64,000 bases of DNA from Chloroflexota bacterium (GCA_021786265.1 JAJYNP010000194.1:8496-72495); one strand, 5' to 3'; shown: positions 49,679 through 58,869, counted from the first letter of the stretch. Notes: generated from the sequence alone by a model not told the origin. Program-made: numbers and translations.

Positions 49679-51253
49679 GTGAGCCGCCCGGCATCCCTGC
49701 TGCTCGACCTGGAGCCACTGCGGAGGGATCGCGACTTCCGGCTGATCTGGGTGGGCCAGGTGGTGAGCTCCATCGGCCGGCAGGTGACGGTCGTCACGCT
49801 GCCGTACCAGCTGTGGGTCGCCACCGGCTCGCCGCTCTCCATCGGTGCGCTCTCGATGGTCCAGCTCGTGCCGCTGGTGGCGTTCTCGCTGTATGGCGGC
49901 GCGATCGCCGACGCGGTGGACCGCCGCAGGCTCCTGCTCCTCACGCAGTCGATCCTGGCGCTCTCCAGTGCGTCGCTCGCGGTGCTGGCGGCCGTGCCGC
50001 ACATCCCGATCGTGCTGGTGTACGTCGTGGCGTTCCTGGCCGCAACCGTCTCCGCCGTGGACCAGCCGGCGCGCACCTCTGCCGTGCCGCGGCTCGTCCC
50101 GCGCGAGCGCCTGACCATGGCGATCGCCCTCAACCAGGCCGGGTTCCAGACCGCCGGCGTGGTCGGCCCCGCGATCGGTGGCCTGCTGATCGCCACCGTC
50201 GGGCCCGCCGGCGCCTACCTGGTCGACGCCGTCACCTACGGCGCGTCGCTCGCCGCCCTCGTCGTCATCGCGCCGATCCCGGCGCTGAAGGGCGTGGTCC
50301 GCCCGGGCCTCGCGGCCGTCGGGGAGGGGCTCCGGTTCGCGCGCAGCCGGGCCGAGATCCTCGCCACGTTCGTCGTCGATCTCGACGCGATGATCTTCGG
50401 GATGCCGCAGGCACTGTTCCCGATCCTCGCCCTCACCGTGTTCCATGTCGGCGCCCAGGGCTACGGGCTGCTCGCCGCCGCACCGGCCGCGGGTGCACTG
50501 GTCGGAGCGCTGCTCACGGGATGGGTGTCGCGCGTGCACTTCCAGGGGCGGGCCGTCTACATCGCGGTCGCACTCTGGGGGATCGCCATCACGGCCTTCG
50601 GCCTTGCGACGTTCTCGCTGCCTCTCGCGCTGCTGCTCCTGGCGATCGCCGGTGCGGCGGACGTGATCAGCGCCGTGTTCCGCGCGACGATCCTGCAGCT
50701 GGCCACCCCCGACGAGCTGCGCGGCCGGCTCTCGGCGCTGCACGGGATGGTCGTCACGGCCGGCCCCCGGCTCGGCGACATGGAGGCGACGGTGGTCGCC
50801 GCCGCGGTCAATGCGCAGTTCTCGGTCGTGAGCGGCGGCCTGGCGTGCCTCGTCGGCCTGGGCCTGATCGCGTGGCGGCTGCCGCAGTTCGGGCGGTACG
50901 AGGCAGTCCGGGTGCCGGGCATCGTGCCCGGCTCGCCCGGCGGTGCGCCCGGGTCGGCCGGCATCGTGCCCCGCTCGCCCGGCGGTGCGCCCGGGTCGGC
51001 CGGCATCGTGCCGGGGACGACCGGCATCGTGCCCCGCTCGCCCGGCGGTGCGGGGTCGGCCGGCATCGTGCCCGGGTCGGCCGGCATCGTGCCGGGGACG
51101 ACCGGCAACGTGCCGGGGACGACCGGCATCGTGCCCCGCTCGCCCGGCGGTGCGGGGTCGTCGCCCCGGCCCCCCTCACCCGGAGTCCCTGGTGCGGCAC
51201 GCCCCGCTGGAGCGCCGTTCCCCTCCGACGCTGTCCCGGACGTCGAACCGTAG
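49679..51253 (+). CDS. MFS transporter (MFS_3/EntS-like) with repetitive tail
   Basis: A 524-residue protein. Residues 15-410 contain 11-12 membrane segments: DFRLIWVGQVVSSIGRQVTV (TM1), GGAIADAVDRRRLLLLTQSI (motif A) and PARTSAVPRLVPRERLTMAI, with GFQTAGVVGPAIGGLLIATV after it. These match the EntS/MFS_3 group of drug or siderophore exporters. The last 110 residues are a low-complexity repeat of GIVPGSPGGAPGSA and shorter variants. The tail is probably cytoplasmic and may vary. The start is GTG at 49679, seven bases after the upstream stop, so it is likely co-transcribed with the adenosyltransferase gene. Confidence 0.88.
   Translation: MSRPASLLLDLEPLRRDRDFRLIWVGQVVSSIGRQVTVVTLPYQLWVATGSPLSIGALSMVQLVPLVAFSLYGGAIADAVDRRRLLLLTQSILALSSASLAVLAAVPHIPIVLVYVVAFLAATVSAVDQPARTSAVPRLVPRERLTMAIALNQAGFQTAGVVGPAIGGLLIATVGPAGAYLVDAVTYGASLAALVVIAPIPALKGVVRPGLAAVGEGLRFARSRAEILATFVVDLDAMIFGMPQALFPILALTVFHVGAQGYGLLAAAPAAGALVGALLTGWVSRVHFQGRAVYIAVALWGIAITAFGLATFSLPLALLLLAIAGAADVISAVFRATILQLATPDELRGRLSALHGMVVTAGPRLGDMEATVVAAAVNAQFSVVSGGLACLVGLGLIAWRLPQFGRYEAVRVPGIVPGSPGGAPGSAGIVPRSPGGAPGSAGIVPGTTGIVPRSPGGAGSAGIVPGSAGIVPGTTGNVPGTTGIVPRSPGGAGSSPRPPSPGVPGAARPAGAPFPSDAVPDVEP
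50918..51160 (+). repeat. In-frame minisatellite in the MFS gene tail
   Basis: A 42-bp unit (14 residues, GIVPGSPGGAPGSA) and shorter units (GIVPGTT) are repeated at least five times in variable order. All keep the reading frame. Such tracts change copy number by slippage. Confidence 0.85.
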
Positions 51254-51337
51254 CTTCACCGGGTCTTCATCGCCTCTTGACGCAGGAGGCATACACTTTA
51301 AGACGGCCTGACGGCCGGAAACCAAGGAGAACCTTCC

Positions 51338-52105
51338 GTGTTCAACACGAACCGCAACGACCCCAACCGGTACGAGGCACCCGACGCGCCCGACGCGCAG
51401 CATGGGCCGGTCGGCTACGGCTGGGACCCCCGTGCCCTGACCGCCCGTCCGGTCGCCGGCGTGCGGGAGGGCTTCCTCACCGCCAGCTTCGTCTGGATGT
51501 TCCTCGCGCTGCTGGTGAGCGCCGCGACGGCCTTCATGACGCTGGCGAACGAGAGCGCGCTTCAGCTGGTCGCAAACGACTTCTTCCTGCTGATCATCGC
51601 GGAGTTCGCGATGGTGATCGGGCTCAGCGCAGCGATCAACCGGCTGAACTCGACCGTGGCGCTCCTGATGCTGTTCGTCTACGCGGCGCTCAACGGCGCC
51701 ATGTTCGCGATCATCCTCGCGGTCTACAACATCGGCTCGGTCACTTCCGCGTTCGTCGGCGCCGCCGCGATCTTCGGCGCCGCCGCGCTCTACGGGTACG
51801 TGACCGGCCGCGATCTCACCAGCCTGGGCGGGCTGCTGTTCGCCGGGCTGATCGGGATCGTGGTCGCCTCGCTGGCGAACATGTTCGTCGGCGGCAGCGG
51901 GCTCAGCTTCGTGATCGGCATCGTGGGCACCCTGCTGTTCACGGGCCTGACCGCGTTCGACGTGCAGCGCATCAAGAACGGCCGCATGGCGTGGATCCAG
52001 AACCGCGAGAACGCCTCGGTGCTCGGGGCGCTCGCCCTGTACCTGGACTTCGTGAACCTGTTCCTGATGCTTCTGCGGGTCACCGGGGGCGGCGGGCGCC
52101 GGTAG
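51338..52105 (+). CDS. Bax-inhibitor-1/YccA-family membrane protein
   Basis: A 255-residue protein with seven hydrophobic segments from about residue 48 on. VREGFLTASFVWMFLALLVS, ANDFFLLIIAEFAMVIGLSA and LFTGLTAFDVQRIKNGRMAW followed by ALYLDFVNLFLMLLRV match the BAX inhibitor-1 family. The conserved Asp pair (FDVQ and LDFVN) in the last segments corresponds to the calcium/pH-sensing site. Relatives leak Ca2+ or interact with FtsH. An AAGGAG site lies before the GTG start. TACACT (about 51292-51297) may be its -10. A Pro/Asp-rich 40-residue N-terminus precedes the membrane part. Confidence 0.9.
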   Translation: MFNTNRNDPNRYEAPDAPDAQHGPVGYGWDPRALTARPVAGVREGFLTASFVWMFLALLVSAATAFMTLANESALQLVANDFFLLIIAEFAMVIGLSAAINRLNSTVALLMLFVYAALNGAMFAIILAVYNIGSVTSAFVGAAAIFGAAALYGYVTGRDLTSLGGLLFAGLIGIVVASLANMFVGGSGLSFVIGIVGTLLFTGLTAFDVQRIKNGRMAWIQNRENASVLGALALYLDFVNLFLMLLRVTGGGGRR

Positions 52106-52764
52106 CGGCCCGGTCAACCTCGCGACCGACACGGCCCCGCGACGACGCACGTCCGGTGGCACGTGGCGGCTCCCGAGGCGCAAGCCCCCGGACGTGGCGG
52201 CTCGTGGCACGTGGCGGCTCCCGGCTCGGTCGCTCCCTGCCGCCAGATGTTCACCCGGGGAGCGCGTCTGCCGAGCAATCCGCCGAACGTTCATCCCGGG
52301 AACGCGTCGCGCGGGCCACCTGCCGGCTTCTCTCCCGATGTGCGCGTGGCAGGGGCAGGCCGCCGCATGTTCATCCGGGGAACGTCCGACAGAAGCGATC
52401 CGCCAGGCGTTCTCCCCGACAACTTCTGGCAGGTGCGACCGGCGCCGCGGTCGGCGGCCCAGCGTCGCCCGTCACCGCGAACCGTCACGGACCTGGCGGA
52501 TGGAGGGCGTCGTCCGGGTCGGCGTTCTCCCGGCGGACATCTGGCGGAACAGGCAGCCGGGTTGGGTCCGCGTTCCCCCGGCGGGCATCTGGCGGAACAG
52601 GCAGCCGGGTTGGGCCGCCCCCGGCACGGAGCTGACGGAACGTGCAGCAGAGTCGGGCGCATGGGCACGGTCCCGCGCACGGACGGGCACGGTCCCGCGC
52701 ACGGACGGGCACGGTCCCGCGCACAGACGGGCGCGGTCGGGCGGATGAGCGTCGGGAGGACGGC
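52106..52764. repeat. Repeat-rich spacer without genes
   Basis: About 660 bases contain no supported gene but at least three repeat systems. From 52241 to 52440 a degenerate 40-bp unit (core CGCCGNATGTTCATCCCGGG) occurs five times at exactly 40-base steps. From 52523 to about 52616 a 48-bp unit occurs twice. From 52663 to 52728 a 22-bp unit (GGGCACGGTCCCGCGCACGG plus AC) occurs three times. Units of 40 and 22 are not multiples of three, so coding is unlikely. Confidence 0.75.
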
Positions 52765-53640
52765 ATGGAGCGAGTCGGATTCGTGGGACTCGGGACGATG
52801 GGCGCGGCGATGGCGGCGAACCTCGTCCGCGCGGGATACCCGCTGCACGTCTGGAACCGGACCCCGGGCAAGGCCGGGCCCCTCGTCGACATGGGAGCGA
52901 CCGAGGCGGGCACGCCGCACGAGCTCGCGGCCGCCGTCGACATCGTCGTGATCTGCGTGTCCGACACGCCCGACGTCGAGGCCGTCCTGTTCGACCGCGG
53001 CGGCATCGCCGAAGGCGCCCGGGAGGGCACGCTCGTCGTCGACTGCTCCACCATCGGCCCGAGCGCCACGCGCGACTTCGCCCGGCGGCTCGGCGAGCGG
53101 GGCATCGCGATGGTCGACGCGCCCGTGTCGGGCGGCTCGGAGGGCGCGCTGCATGCGACCCTCACGATCATGGTCGGCGGGGAGCGCGCGGACGTCGAGC
53201 GGGCGCACGCGGTGCTTGCCGCCATGGGGCGCACCATCACCCACATGGGGCCGATCGGATCCGGCCAGGCCACCAAGGCCGTGAACCAGGTGATCCTCTG
53301 CGGCTCGTATCTGGGGGTCGCCGAGGGGATCGTGCTCGCGATGAAGGCCGGCCTGGATCCCGACGCGGTGGTCACGGCGTTGAGCGGCGGCGCGGCACAG
53401 TCATGGGTGCTCGCCAACCGGAGCGGCCGGATGGTCGAGGATCGTTACCCGCTCGGCTTCAAGGTGACGCTGCACCGCAAGGACCTCGCGATCGCGCTCG
53501 ACCTGGCCCAGGAGGCCGGCGTCTCGCTTCCTGTGGCGGGCCTGGCGGCACAGCTCGAGAACGGGCTCATCGCCGGCGGGCACGGCGACGAGGACATGTC
53601 GGCGCTGGCGCGGTCGATCCGGGAGCTGTCCGGCCTGTGA
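52765..53640 (+). CDS. Beta-hydroxyacid dehydrogenase (3-hydroxyisobutyrate type)
   Basis: A 291-residue NAD(P)-dependent enzyme. VGFVGLGTMGAAMAANLVRA is the nucleotide-binding opening. VDCSTIGPSATRDFARRL and VDAPVSGGSEGALHATLTIM form the substrate motif. The catalytic Lys171 sits in GSGQATKAVNQ. LGFKVTLHRKDLAIALDLAQ is the usual late motif. Substrates of the family include 3-hydroxyisobutyrate, tartronate semialdehyde and succinic semialdehyde. GGGAGGA precedes the ATG. It stands alone, downstream of the repeat spacer and convergent with the family-18 glycosidase gene. Confidence 0.9.
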   Translation: MERVGFVGLGTMGAAMAANLVRAGYPLHVWNRTPGKAGPLVDMGATEAGTPHELAAAVDIVVICVSDTPDVEAVLFDRGGIAEGAREGTLVVDCSTIGPSATRDFARRLGERGIAMVDAPVSGGSEGALHATLTIMVGGERADVERAHAVLAAMGRTITHMGPIGSGQATKAVNQVILCGSYLGVAEGIVLAMKAGLDPDAVVTALSGGAAQSWVLANRSGRMVEDRYPLGFKVTLHRKDLAIALDLAQEAGVSLPVAGLAAQLENGLIAGGHGDEDMSALARSIRELSGL

Positions 53641-53665
53641 CCCCGCGCCCGGCCGCCCACCGGCT

Positions 53666-55357
53666 CTACGGCGTCGTGACCGTCTTCCAGGAGCCCCAGA
53701 GCCCCACCGCGTCCCGGGCCCGCACCCGGACCGTGACCTTCGCGCCTTTCGCCGCACCGATGCGCACCGTGGTGCCGGTCACCGAGCGGACAAGCTGGTG
53801 CCAGTACCCCGACCCGATCCGGTACTGGTACAGGTACCCGGTCACGCCGGACAGGTCGGTCGCGTTGAACTGCGTCACCCACTTCGCGGCCGATGCCGAC
53901 CAGGCGAGCGTCAGCGTCGCCACCACCGGGCCGTGCCGATCCAGCGCCACGTCGACCGGACGGATGGTGGAGACCGCGCCGGAGGCGTCGCGCACCTGGA
54001 CGTACACCGTGCGCATCCCGTCGGGCCCGGTCGCCAGCGTCCAGGGGATCGTCGCCGCGGCCTTGCGCCAGGCGGACCAGGTCTGCCCGTCGTTCGAGAG
54101 CCGCACGCCCGTGATCGCGTATCCGGCCGATTTCCAGCCGATCGTCAGCGTCACCTTGAGCGACTTCGACAGGAACGGCGTCACGGCGATCCTCGACACC
54201 TCGAGCCCCCGGTGCAGCGACGCGAGGACGTTCCAGTAGCCGGGCTGGCCCCGGTCGAAGCCGAGCGCCCACAGCCCGACCCCAGCGAGCCCCCGCCGGA
54301 GCGCCAGCTGGGCCTTCGGCGCGAGGGATGCAGCATCGTCGTAGTACAGCTGCGTCCATGTCGCGTCGGCCAGGTCCCACCCGGTCAACACCACCGACTG
54401 CTCGAACGTGTCGTACCGGACCGACAGCCCCGCCGCTGCGGTCGGCAGGTCCTTGACGAAGACCGGCCCCCCGCCCCCGTAGACCGCCGCGGACTGGCGT
54501 GCGCTGCTGAAGCCCGACGTGGCGGTCGGCCACTGGCGGCCGTACAGCGGGAGGCCCAGGATCAGCTTCTGCGCGGGGACGCCGTTCGCGGCGTACTGGT
54601 CCAGGCTCCAGGTCAGGTTCTGGTTGCCCGAGGCCGTGACCAGCGGATCGATGCTGCCCACCGGGCTGCTGCCCGCGGATCGGTAGCCGTAGCCCATCAG
54701 GAAGATGCGGTCGGCCCCGTTCGCCGCCGCGGCAGCGGCCATCTTCGCGCCGCTCGTGTTCGCGTTGGTCGCCACGCTCACCTGCCCGGCCGGGTCGTAG
54801 GTCAGCACGGCCTGCCGCACGGCCGCCACGAAGGCGCCGTAGGCGCTGAAGTACGTGCCGGAGAGCCCCTCGATGTCGATGCTCACCCCGTCCGCGCCGA
54901 GCTGCTGGAGCAGCGCGATGGCGTTCGCGATGAAGGTGGTCTGCGCCTGCGGGTCGGAGAGGAACTGCGCGTTGTGGTCGGCGTTGAACGACTCGAACGT
55001 GATCACGACCCGGTCGCCGGCGGCATGCGCGTGCTGGATGACGGTGGCGGCGGTGGTGCCCGTGACGGTCTTGTAGCTGGGATCCGTGGTGTTGAAGCTG
55101 CCGTCGGCGCGGAACGCGACGCCGAACAGCGCGATTGTGTCGAGGACGTCGTAGCGCAGGTACGCATCCGTGGACGAGTCGATCTCCCAGTAGGGGAGGT
55201 AGCCGAAGACGTCGATCGACCGCGCGGCCACCTGCCTGGGCTGGAGCGGCACGTTGACCTGGGCGAGCACGCGCGACACGCTCGGGATGGGCGTCGCGGG
55301 TGCGGCCAGGAGGAGCAGGGCGAGGGCGGCGGCGAGGAGCGGGCGGCGGGTCGGCAT
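53666..55357 (-). CDS. Exported glycoside hydrolase family 18 protein
   Basis: A 563-residue secreted protein. A signal peptide covers residues 1-32 (LLAAALALLLLAAP). The GH18 barrel, residues 48-380, carries DGVSIDIEG with catalytic Glu163; the middle Asp of the usual DxxDxDxE motif is Ser159, as in spore-cortex glycosidase relatives. DVFGYLPYWEID and GLPLYGRQWP are substrate-site motifs. GVGLWALGFDRGQPGYWNVL ends the barrel. The last 170 residues form Ig/FN3-like beta domains. Likely substrates are peptidoglycan or chitin-type glycans. It is a single-gene unit. Confidence 0.88.
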   Translation of the reverse strand: MPTRRPLLAAALALLLLAAPATPIPSVSRVLAQVNVPLQPRQVAARSIDVFGYLPYWEIDSSTDAYLRYDVLDTIALFGVAFRADGSFNTTDPSYKTVTGTTAATVIQHAHAAGDRVVITFESFNADHNAQFLSDPQAQTTFIANAIALLQQLGADGVSIDIEGLSGTYFSAYGAFVAAVRQAVLTYDPAGQVSVATNANTSGAKMAAAAAANGADRIFLMGYGYRSAGSSPVGSIDPLVTASGNQNLTWSLDQYAANGVPAQKLILGLPLYGRQWPTATSGFSSARQSAAVYGGGGPVFVKDLPTAAAGLSVRYDTFEQSVVLTGWDLADATWTQLYYDDAASLAPKAQLALRRGLAGVGLWALGFDRGQPGYWNVLASLHRGLEVSRIAVTPFLSKSLKVTLTIGWKSAGYAITGVRLSNDGQTWSAWRKAAATIPWTLATGPDGMRTVYVQVRDASGAVSTIRPVDVALDRHGPVVATLTLAWSASAAKWVTQFNATDLSGVTGYLYQYRIGSGYWHQLVRSVTGTTVRIGAAKGAKVTVRVRARDAVGLWGSWKTVTTP

Positions 55358-55492
55358 GGCGCGCGGTCTCCAGGTGGTCGGTTCTCCTGGTCAGGGTAAG
55401 CCCGCGCGTCATCCCGCACATGGCCCAGTACCGATCGCCTGCGCCTGCCGCCCGACCCTGCGCCCAGCCCCCTGACCGATCCTGACCCCGCG

Positions 55493-56266
55493 TCAGTCGA
55501 TCGCGTAGGTGATGTCGACGGTGACCGTGACCTCGAACGACCCGGGCACGATGGGCGTGGATGCCATGGCACCCCCCGCAGGCGCCGCCACGGCGACCGG
55601 GGTCGGGGTGGGCGCGCTGGTCTCCTCGATCGAGATCGGCGAGCCGAGCGTCACGCCGGCTGCCGAGGCCAGCCCCTGGGCCCGCGCCTTTGCATCGGCC
55701 ACCGCCGCGGCCCGTGCCTGCGCGGTCGCGGCGCTCGGATCGGCCACCGACAGCGTGACCCCCTGGACCGAGTTGGCGCCAGCGGCCACCGCGTCATCGA
55801 TGAGCGAGCCGGTGTCGTTCAGGTTGCGATCCTTGACCGACAGCGACTGCATGGCCTCCCAGCCCACCAGCTTCTGCGCGTTGCCGTTGTAGTCGTAGAC
55901 CGGCCCAAGCGAGATGCTGACCGTCGCCATGTCGGCGGCCGCGATGTTGTGCCGTTTCACCGCCGCGATCACCGCGTTCATGCTCGCCGATGCGGCCGCC
56001 TGGGCGGCCTTCGCGGTGGATTGCCGGGCGTCCACGCCGAGGATGACCGTGGCCATGTCCGGGGTGAGCGTGACGGTGCCCGTCCCGTGGACCGTGATCG
56101 CGGGCTGCGAGGTGGCGTCGCTCGCATTGACCGCCGGCACCAGGCTCCCTCCCGCCGGAGCAGGTTGAGCCCGTCCCGCGAGCGCGGGTGAGGCGATCGC
56201 TGCCGCCGCCAGCACCAGCGCGCCGAGCGCCACGATCGTGGATCCGGTAAGAGATGTGCGTCGCAT
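55493..56266 (-). CDS. Exported SIMPL-domain (DUF541) protein
   Basis: A 257-residue protein with a signal peptide (residues 1-31, IVALGALVLAAAAIASPALA). ITVHGTGTVTLTPDMATVIL opens the SIMPL/DUF541 domain. AARAAAVADAKARAQGLASA, with the conserved Ala-Lys run, closes it. SIMPL proteins such as YggE form ring assemblies in the periplasm or at the surface and are tied to stress tolerance. GGAGG lies nine bases before the ATG. It is downstream of, and separated by 135 bases from, the GH18 gene. Confidence 0.88.
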   Translation of the reverse strand: MRRTSLTGSTIVALGALVLAAAAIASPALAGRAQPAPAGGSLVPAVNASDATSQPAITVHGTGTVTLTPDMATVILGVDARQSTAKAAQAAASASMNAVIAAVKRHNIAAADMATVSISLGPVYDYNGNAQKLVGWEAMQSLSVKDRNLNDTGSLIDDAVAAGANSVQGVTLSVADPSAATAQARAAAVADAKARAQGLASAAGVTLGSPISIEETSAPTPTPVAVAAPAGGAMASTPIVPGSFEVTVTVDITYAID

Positions 56267-56517
56267 GTGGTCGTCCTCCGAGTGGCCCTGCTGCTCGTGA
56301 TTGGCCTCCGGTGGCCCGGATCATCGCGCCGGTGCCGACCGCCTGACGCCGGCGCGTGGCGCACGGTTCCCGTGAGCGTACGCATCTGCCCCATGGCCGT
56401 GAAAGGAGCCGCCCGATCCGTCCGGCGAGGCCACCCGCGCGCCCCCGATCGGCCGTGTCGCCGGGGGCGTCACGCGATATGGTGGGGACCGGCGTCCGTT
56501 CGCCCGGAGGGATGCAC

Positions 56518-56742
56518 GTGCCCGACTTCGGCCACGCGATCGACCAGCTGCGCCAGGTGCTCCCGCTGGTCCTGCCGCTGCTGGTTCTGCAGGTGGTGCT
56601 GATGCTGCTGGCGCTGGTCGACCTGTTCCGCGACGAGCGCCAGGTGCGGTTCGTGAGCAAGCCCATCTGGGCGCTCATCATCGTCTTCGTGAACGTCGTC
56701 GGGCCGCTCGCCTACTTCTTCGTCGGGCGGGAGGACGCGTGA
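56518..56742 (+). CDS. Small PLDc_N-type membrane protein
   Basis: A 74-residue protein with two membrane segments (LVLPLLVLQVVLMLLALVDL and IWALIIVFVNVVGPLAYFFV). It matches the PLDc_N/Phospholipase_D-nuclease N-terminal family, ending in the GR motif. Such small proteins often lead ABC-exporter operons in Gram-positive-like bacteria. Here the stop overlaps the GTG of an ABC ATPase gene (GTGA). The GGAGGG at 56506-56511 suits the GTG at 56518 better than the ATG at 56512. Confidence 0.8.
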   Translation: MPDFGHAIDQLRQVLPLVLPLLVLQVVLMLLALVDLFRDERQVRFVSKPIWALIIVFVNVVGPLAYFFVGREDA

Positions 56743-57944
56743 CGCCGGCCGAAGGCGCGGGCAGCGCGGGCGGCGCGGGCAGCGCGGGCGGCGCGTCGGG
56801 AGCGGCCATCCGCACCCACGACCTCGGGAAACGGTTCGGATCGGTCAACGCGCTCCGCCACCTGGACCTCGATGTCCCTGCCGGCAGCATCTTCGGCTTC
56901 CTGGGCCCCAACGGCGCCGGCAAGACCACGACCCTGCGCCTGCTGACCGGCCTGGCACGGGCGACCTGCGGGACCGCGACGGTCGACGGGCTACCGATCG
57001 GAGTGGGCGACGGCCGGCTCCAGCGGCGGATCGGCTACCTGGACCAGGACCCGCGCTTCTACGGCTGGATGCGCGGCGGCGAGCTGCTTGAGATGGTCGC
57101 GCGGCTGCACGGGCTGGACGGCGGCGAGGGGCGGCGGCGCGTGGGAGAAGTCCTCGAGGTCATCGGGCTCGCCGACGTGGCGCGCCGGCGGATCGGGACG
57201 TACTCCGGCGGCATGCGCCAGCGGTTGGGGATCGGCCAGGCGATCGTGAACCACCCGTCCGTTCTGTTCCTGGACGAGCCGGTCAGCTCGCTGGACCCCG
57301 AGGGACGGCGGGACGTCCTCGAGATCATCGAACGGCTTCGTGGGACGGCGACGGTCGTGCTCTCGACGCACATCCTCACCGACGTCGAGCGGGTCTGCGA
57401 CCGTGTCGCGATCCTGAACTACGGCAGCCTGGTGATCGAGGCGCCGATCGGCGACCTGCTCGAGCGCTACGCGCTGCCGGTCTACCAGGTCGACCCGGAG
57501 CCCGGGCAGCCGGACGCCATGGGACGGCTGACGGCGGCCCTCCGTGACCAGCCGTGGGTCCGCGAGCTGAGGGTCGAGCATGGCGTGCTCCGCGTCTTCG
57601 TCCGCGACCCTGCGGTTGCCGGGCCGGCGCTGCTTCCGGTCCTCGCCGGAACGGGCGTGACCCTCGTGGGGTTCGAACGCGCGCGGCCGTCGCTCGAGGA
57701 CGTCTTCCTGCACCTGGTCGCGAACGGGTCGCGGACGACCGACGGGCGCCCGACGGGCCAGCCACCGTCGGGTCGGCCGGACCAGCCGCCGACGGGCCAG
57801 CCACCGTCGGGTCGGCCGGACCAGCCGCCGACGGGCCAGCCACCGTCGGGTCGGCCGGACCAGCCGCCGACGGGCCAGCCACCAGCCGACCAGCCTCCGG
57901 CTCGCCGGTTCCCCTCCTCCTGGCCGGAGAAACCGCAGCGATGA
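56739..57944 (+). CDS. ABC transporter ATP-binding protein with repetitive tail
   Basis: A 401-residue ATPase. After a Gly/Ala-rich 22-residue start, the domain has Walker A GPNGAGKTTT (near residue 55), signature TYSGGMRQRLGIGQAIVNHP, Walker B VLFLDEPVSSLDP and switch His in STHILTDVERVCDRV. The extra C-terminal part ends with RPSLEDVFLHLVANG. It belongs to the ABC-2 exporter group. The last 65 residues repeat PTGQPPSGRPDQP three times; they are outside the fold. It overlaps both neighbours (GTGA with the small membrane protein, ATGA with the permease), making a coupled three-gene operon. Confidence 0.9.
   Translation: MTPAEGAGSAGGAGSAGGASGAAIRTHDLGKRFGSVNALRHLDLDVPAGSIFGFLGPNGAGKTTTLRLLTGLARATCGTATVDGLPIGVGDGRLQRRIGYLDQDPRFYGWMRGGELLEMVARLHGLDGGEGRRRVGEVLEVIGLADVARRRIGTYSGGMRQRLGIGQAIVNHPSVLFLDEPVSSLDPEGRRDVLEIIERLRGTATVVLSTHILTDVERVCDRVAILNYGSLVIEAPIGDLLERYALPVYQVDPEPGQPDAMGRLTAALRDQPWVRELRVEHGVLRVFVRDPAVAGPALLPVLAGTGVTLVGFERARPSLEDVFLHLVANGSRTTDGRPTGQPPSGRPDQPPTGQPPSGRPDQPPTGQPPSGRPDQPPTGQPPADQPPARRFPSSWPEKPQR
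57750..57890 (+). repeat. 39-bp tandem repeats in the ABC ATPase tail
   Basis: Three nearly identical 39-bp units and a partial fourth encode PTGQPPSGRPDQP. All keep the reading frame. The tract lies after the ATPase domain and before the permease start. Confidence 0.85.
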
Positions 57945-58708
57945 GCGGATTCAGTCTGCTGCTCCGGAAGGAGCTGCTCGAGCAGACCCGCACCATGCGC
58001 CTGTACGTCGTGGCGATCGTCTTCGCGCTGTTCGCGATCCTCTCGCCGCTCACCGCGAAGTACCTGCCGGACATCGTCAAGGCACTGGCCGGCAGCCAGC
58101 TCTCGCTGGTCGGGCTGATCCCGACCCCGACCACGGCCGACGCGGTGGACCAGTTCCTGAAGAACCTGACGCAGTTCGGGGCGCTCACGGCGATCCTGCT
58201 CGCGATGGGGGCGGTCGCCACCGAGAAGGACCGGGGAACCGCGGCGTTCATCCTGACCAAGCCGGTCTCGCGGGCCGCGTTTCTGGCCGCCAAGCTCGTC
58301 GCGATCGCGGCCAACCTGCTCGTGGCCACTGCCGTCGCCGGGGTCCTCGCCTACTACTACACGACGGTGCTCTTCGAGCCGCTGCCCATCGGCGGGTATG
58401 CGGCGATGTGTGCGCTGCTCTGGCTGAGCCTGGTGGTCTACGCCGCGCTGACATTCCTGGGCAGCACGCTGACCAGCTCCGCGGCCGCCGGCGCCGGGAT
58501 CGGCGCCGTGTTCCTGGTCGCGACCGGGATCGTCTCCGCGCTGCCCACGGCTGGGCGGTACATGCCCGAGACGCTCGCCGTGCCGGCCCGCGCGCTGGCG
58601 CTGGGCACGGCCCCGCCCGACCTGCTTGGGCCGGTCGCGGTCAACGTGGCGATCGCGCTCGCGGCTGCCCTGCTTGCCTGGCTCTCGTTCCGCCGCCAGG
58701 AGTTGTGA
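57941..58708 (+). CDS. ABC-2 type transporter permease
   Basis: A 255-residue membrane protein with six hydrophobic segments. The amphipathic start FSLLLRKELLEQTRTMRLYV, TM1 near 20-40 and the loop GAVATEKDRGTAAFILTKPV are ABC-2 permease hallmarks (ENT/KPVS-type). It has the ATGA overlap with its ATPase. It completes an exporter that is different from the pair at 15042-16740. The substrate is unknown. The operon ends in a repeat-rich spacer. Confidence 0.88.
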   Translation: MSGFSLLLRKELLEQTRTMRLYVVAIVFALFAILSPLTAKYLPDIVKALAGSQLSLVGLIPTPTTADAVDQFLKNLTQFGALTAILLAMGAVATEKDRGTAAFILTKPVSRAAFLAAKLVAIAANLLVATAVAGVLAYYYTTVLFEPLPIGGYAAMCALLWLSLVVYAALTFLGSTLTSSAAAGAGIGAVFLVATGIVSALPTAGRYMPETLAVPARALALGTAPPDLLGPVAVNVAIALAAALLAWLSFRRQEL

Positions 58709-58854
58709 AGGCGGGGACCGGCCCACGCGCATCGGACGCCGCCGCCGGAGCCCACCCGCACCCGAGCCCGCACCCGAGCCCAGCCCGCACCCGAGCCCAG
58801 CTCACCGGACACGCCCACCGCCACAGCCCGCCGCCAGAGGGCACGCGCAAGTTT

Positions 58855-58869
58855 CCATACTTTGTATGG
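58855..58869. promoter_or_regulatory. Palindrome CCATACTTTGTATGG, copy 1
   Basis: An inverted repeat with 6-bp arms around TTT, markedly AT-rich in a very GC-rich spacer. It is preceded by GCGCAA, as is copy 2 at 59094-59108. Such paired sites suit a dimeric repressor or recombinase. No gene start follows directly. Confidence 0.35.

Noticed and set aside
52241..52440. CRISPR-like array
   Set aside because: Period is regular (40 bases) but the repeats are strongly divergent, the intervals are only about 16 bases and no cas gene is nearby. It is a degenerate tandem repeat.
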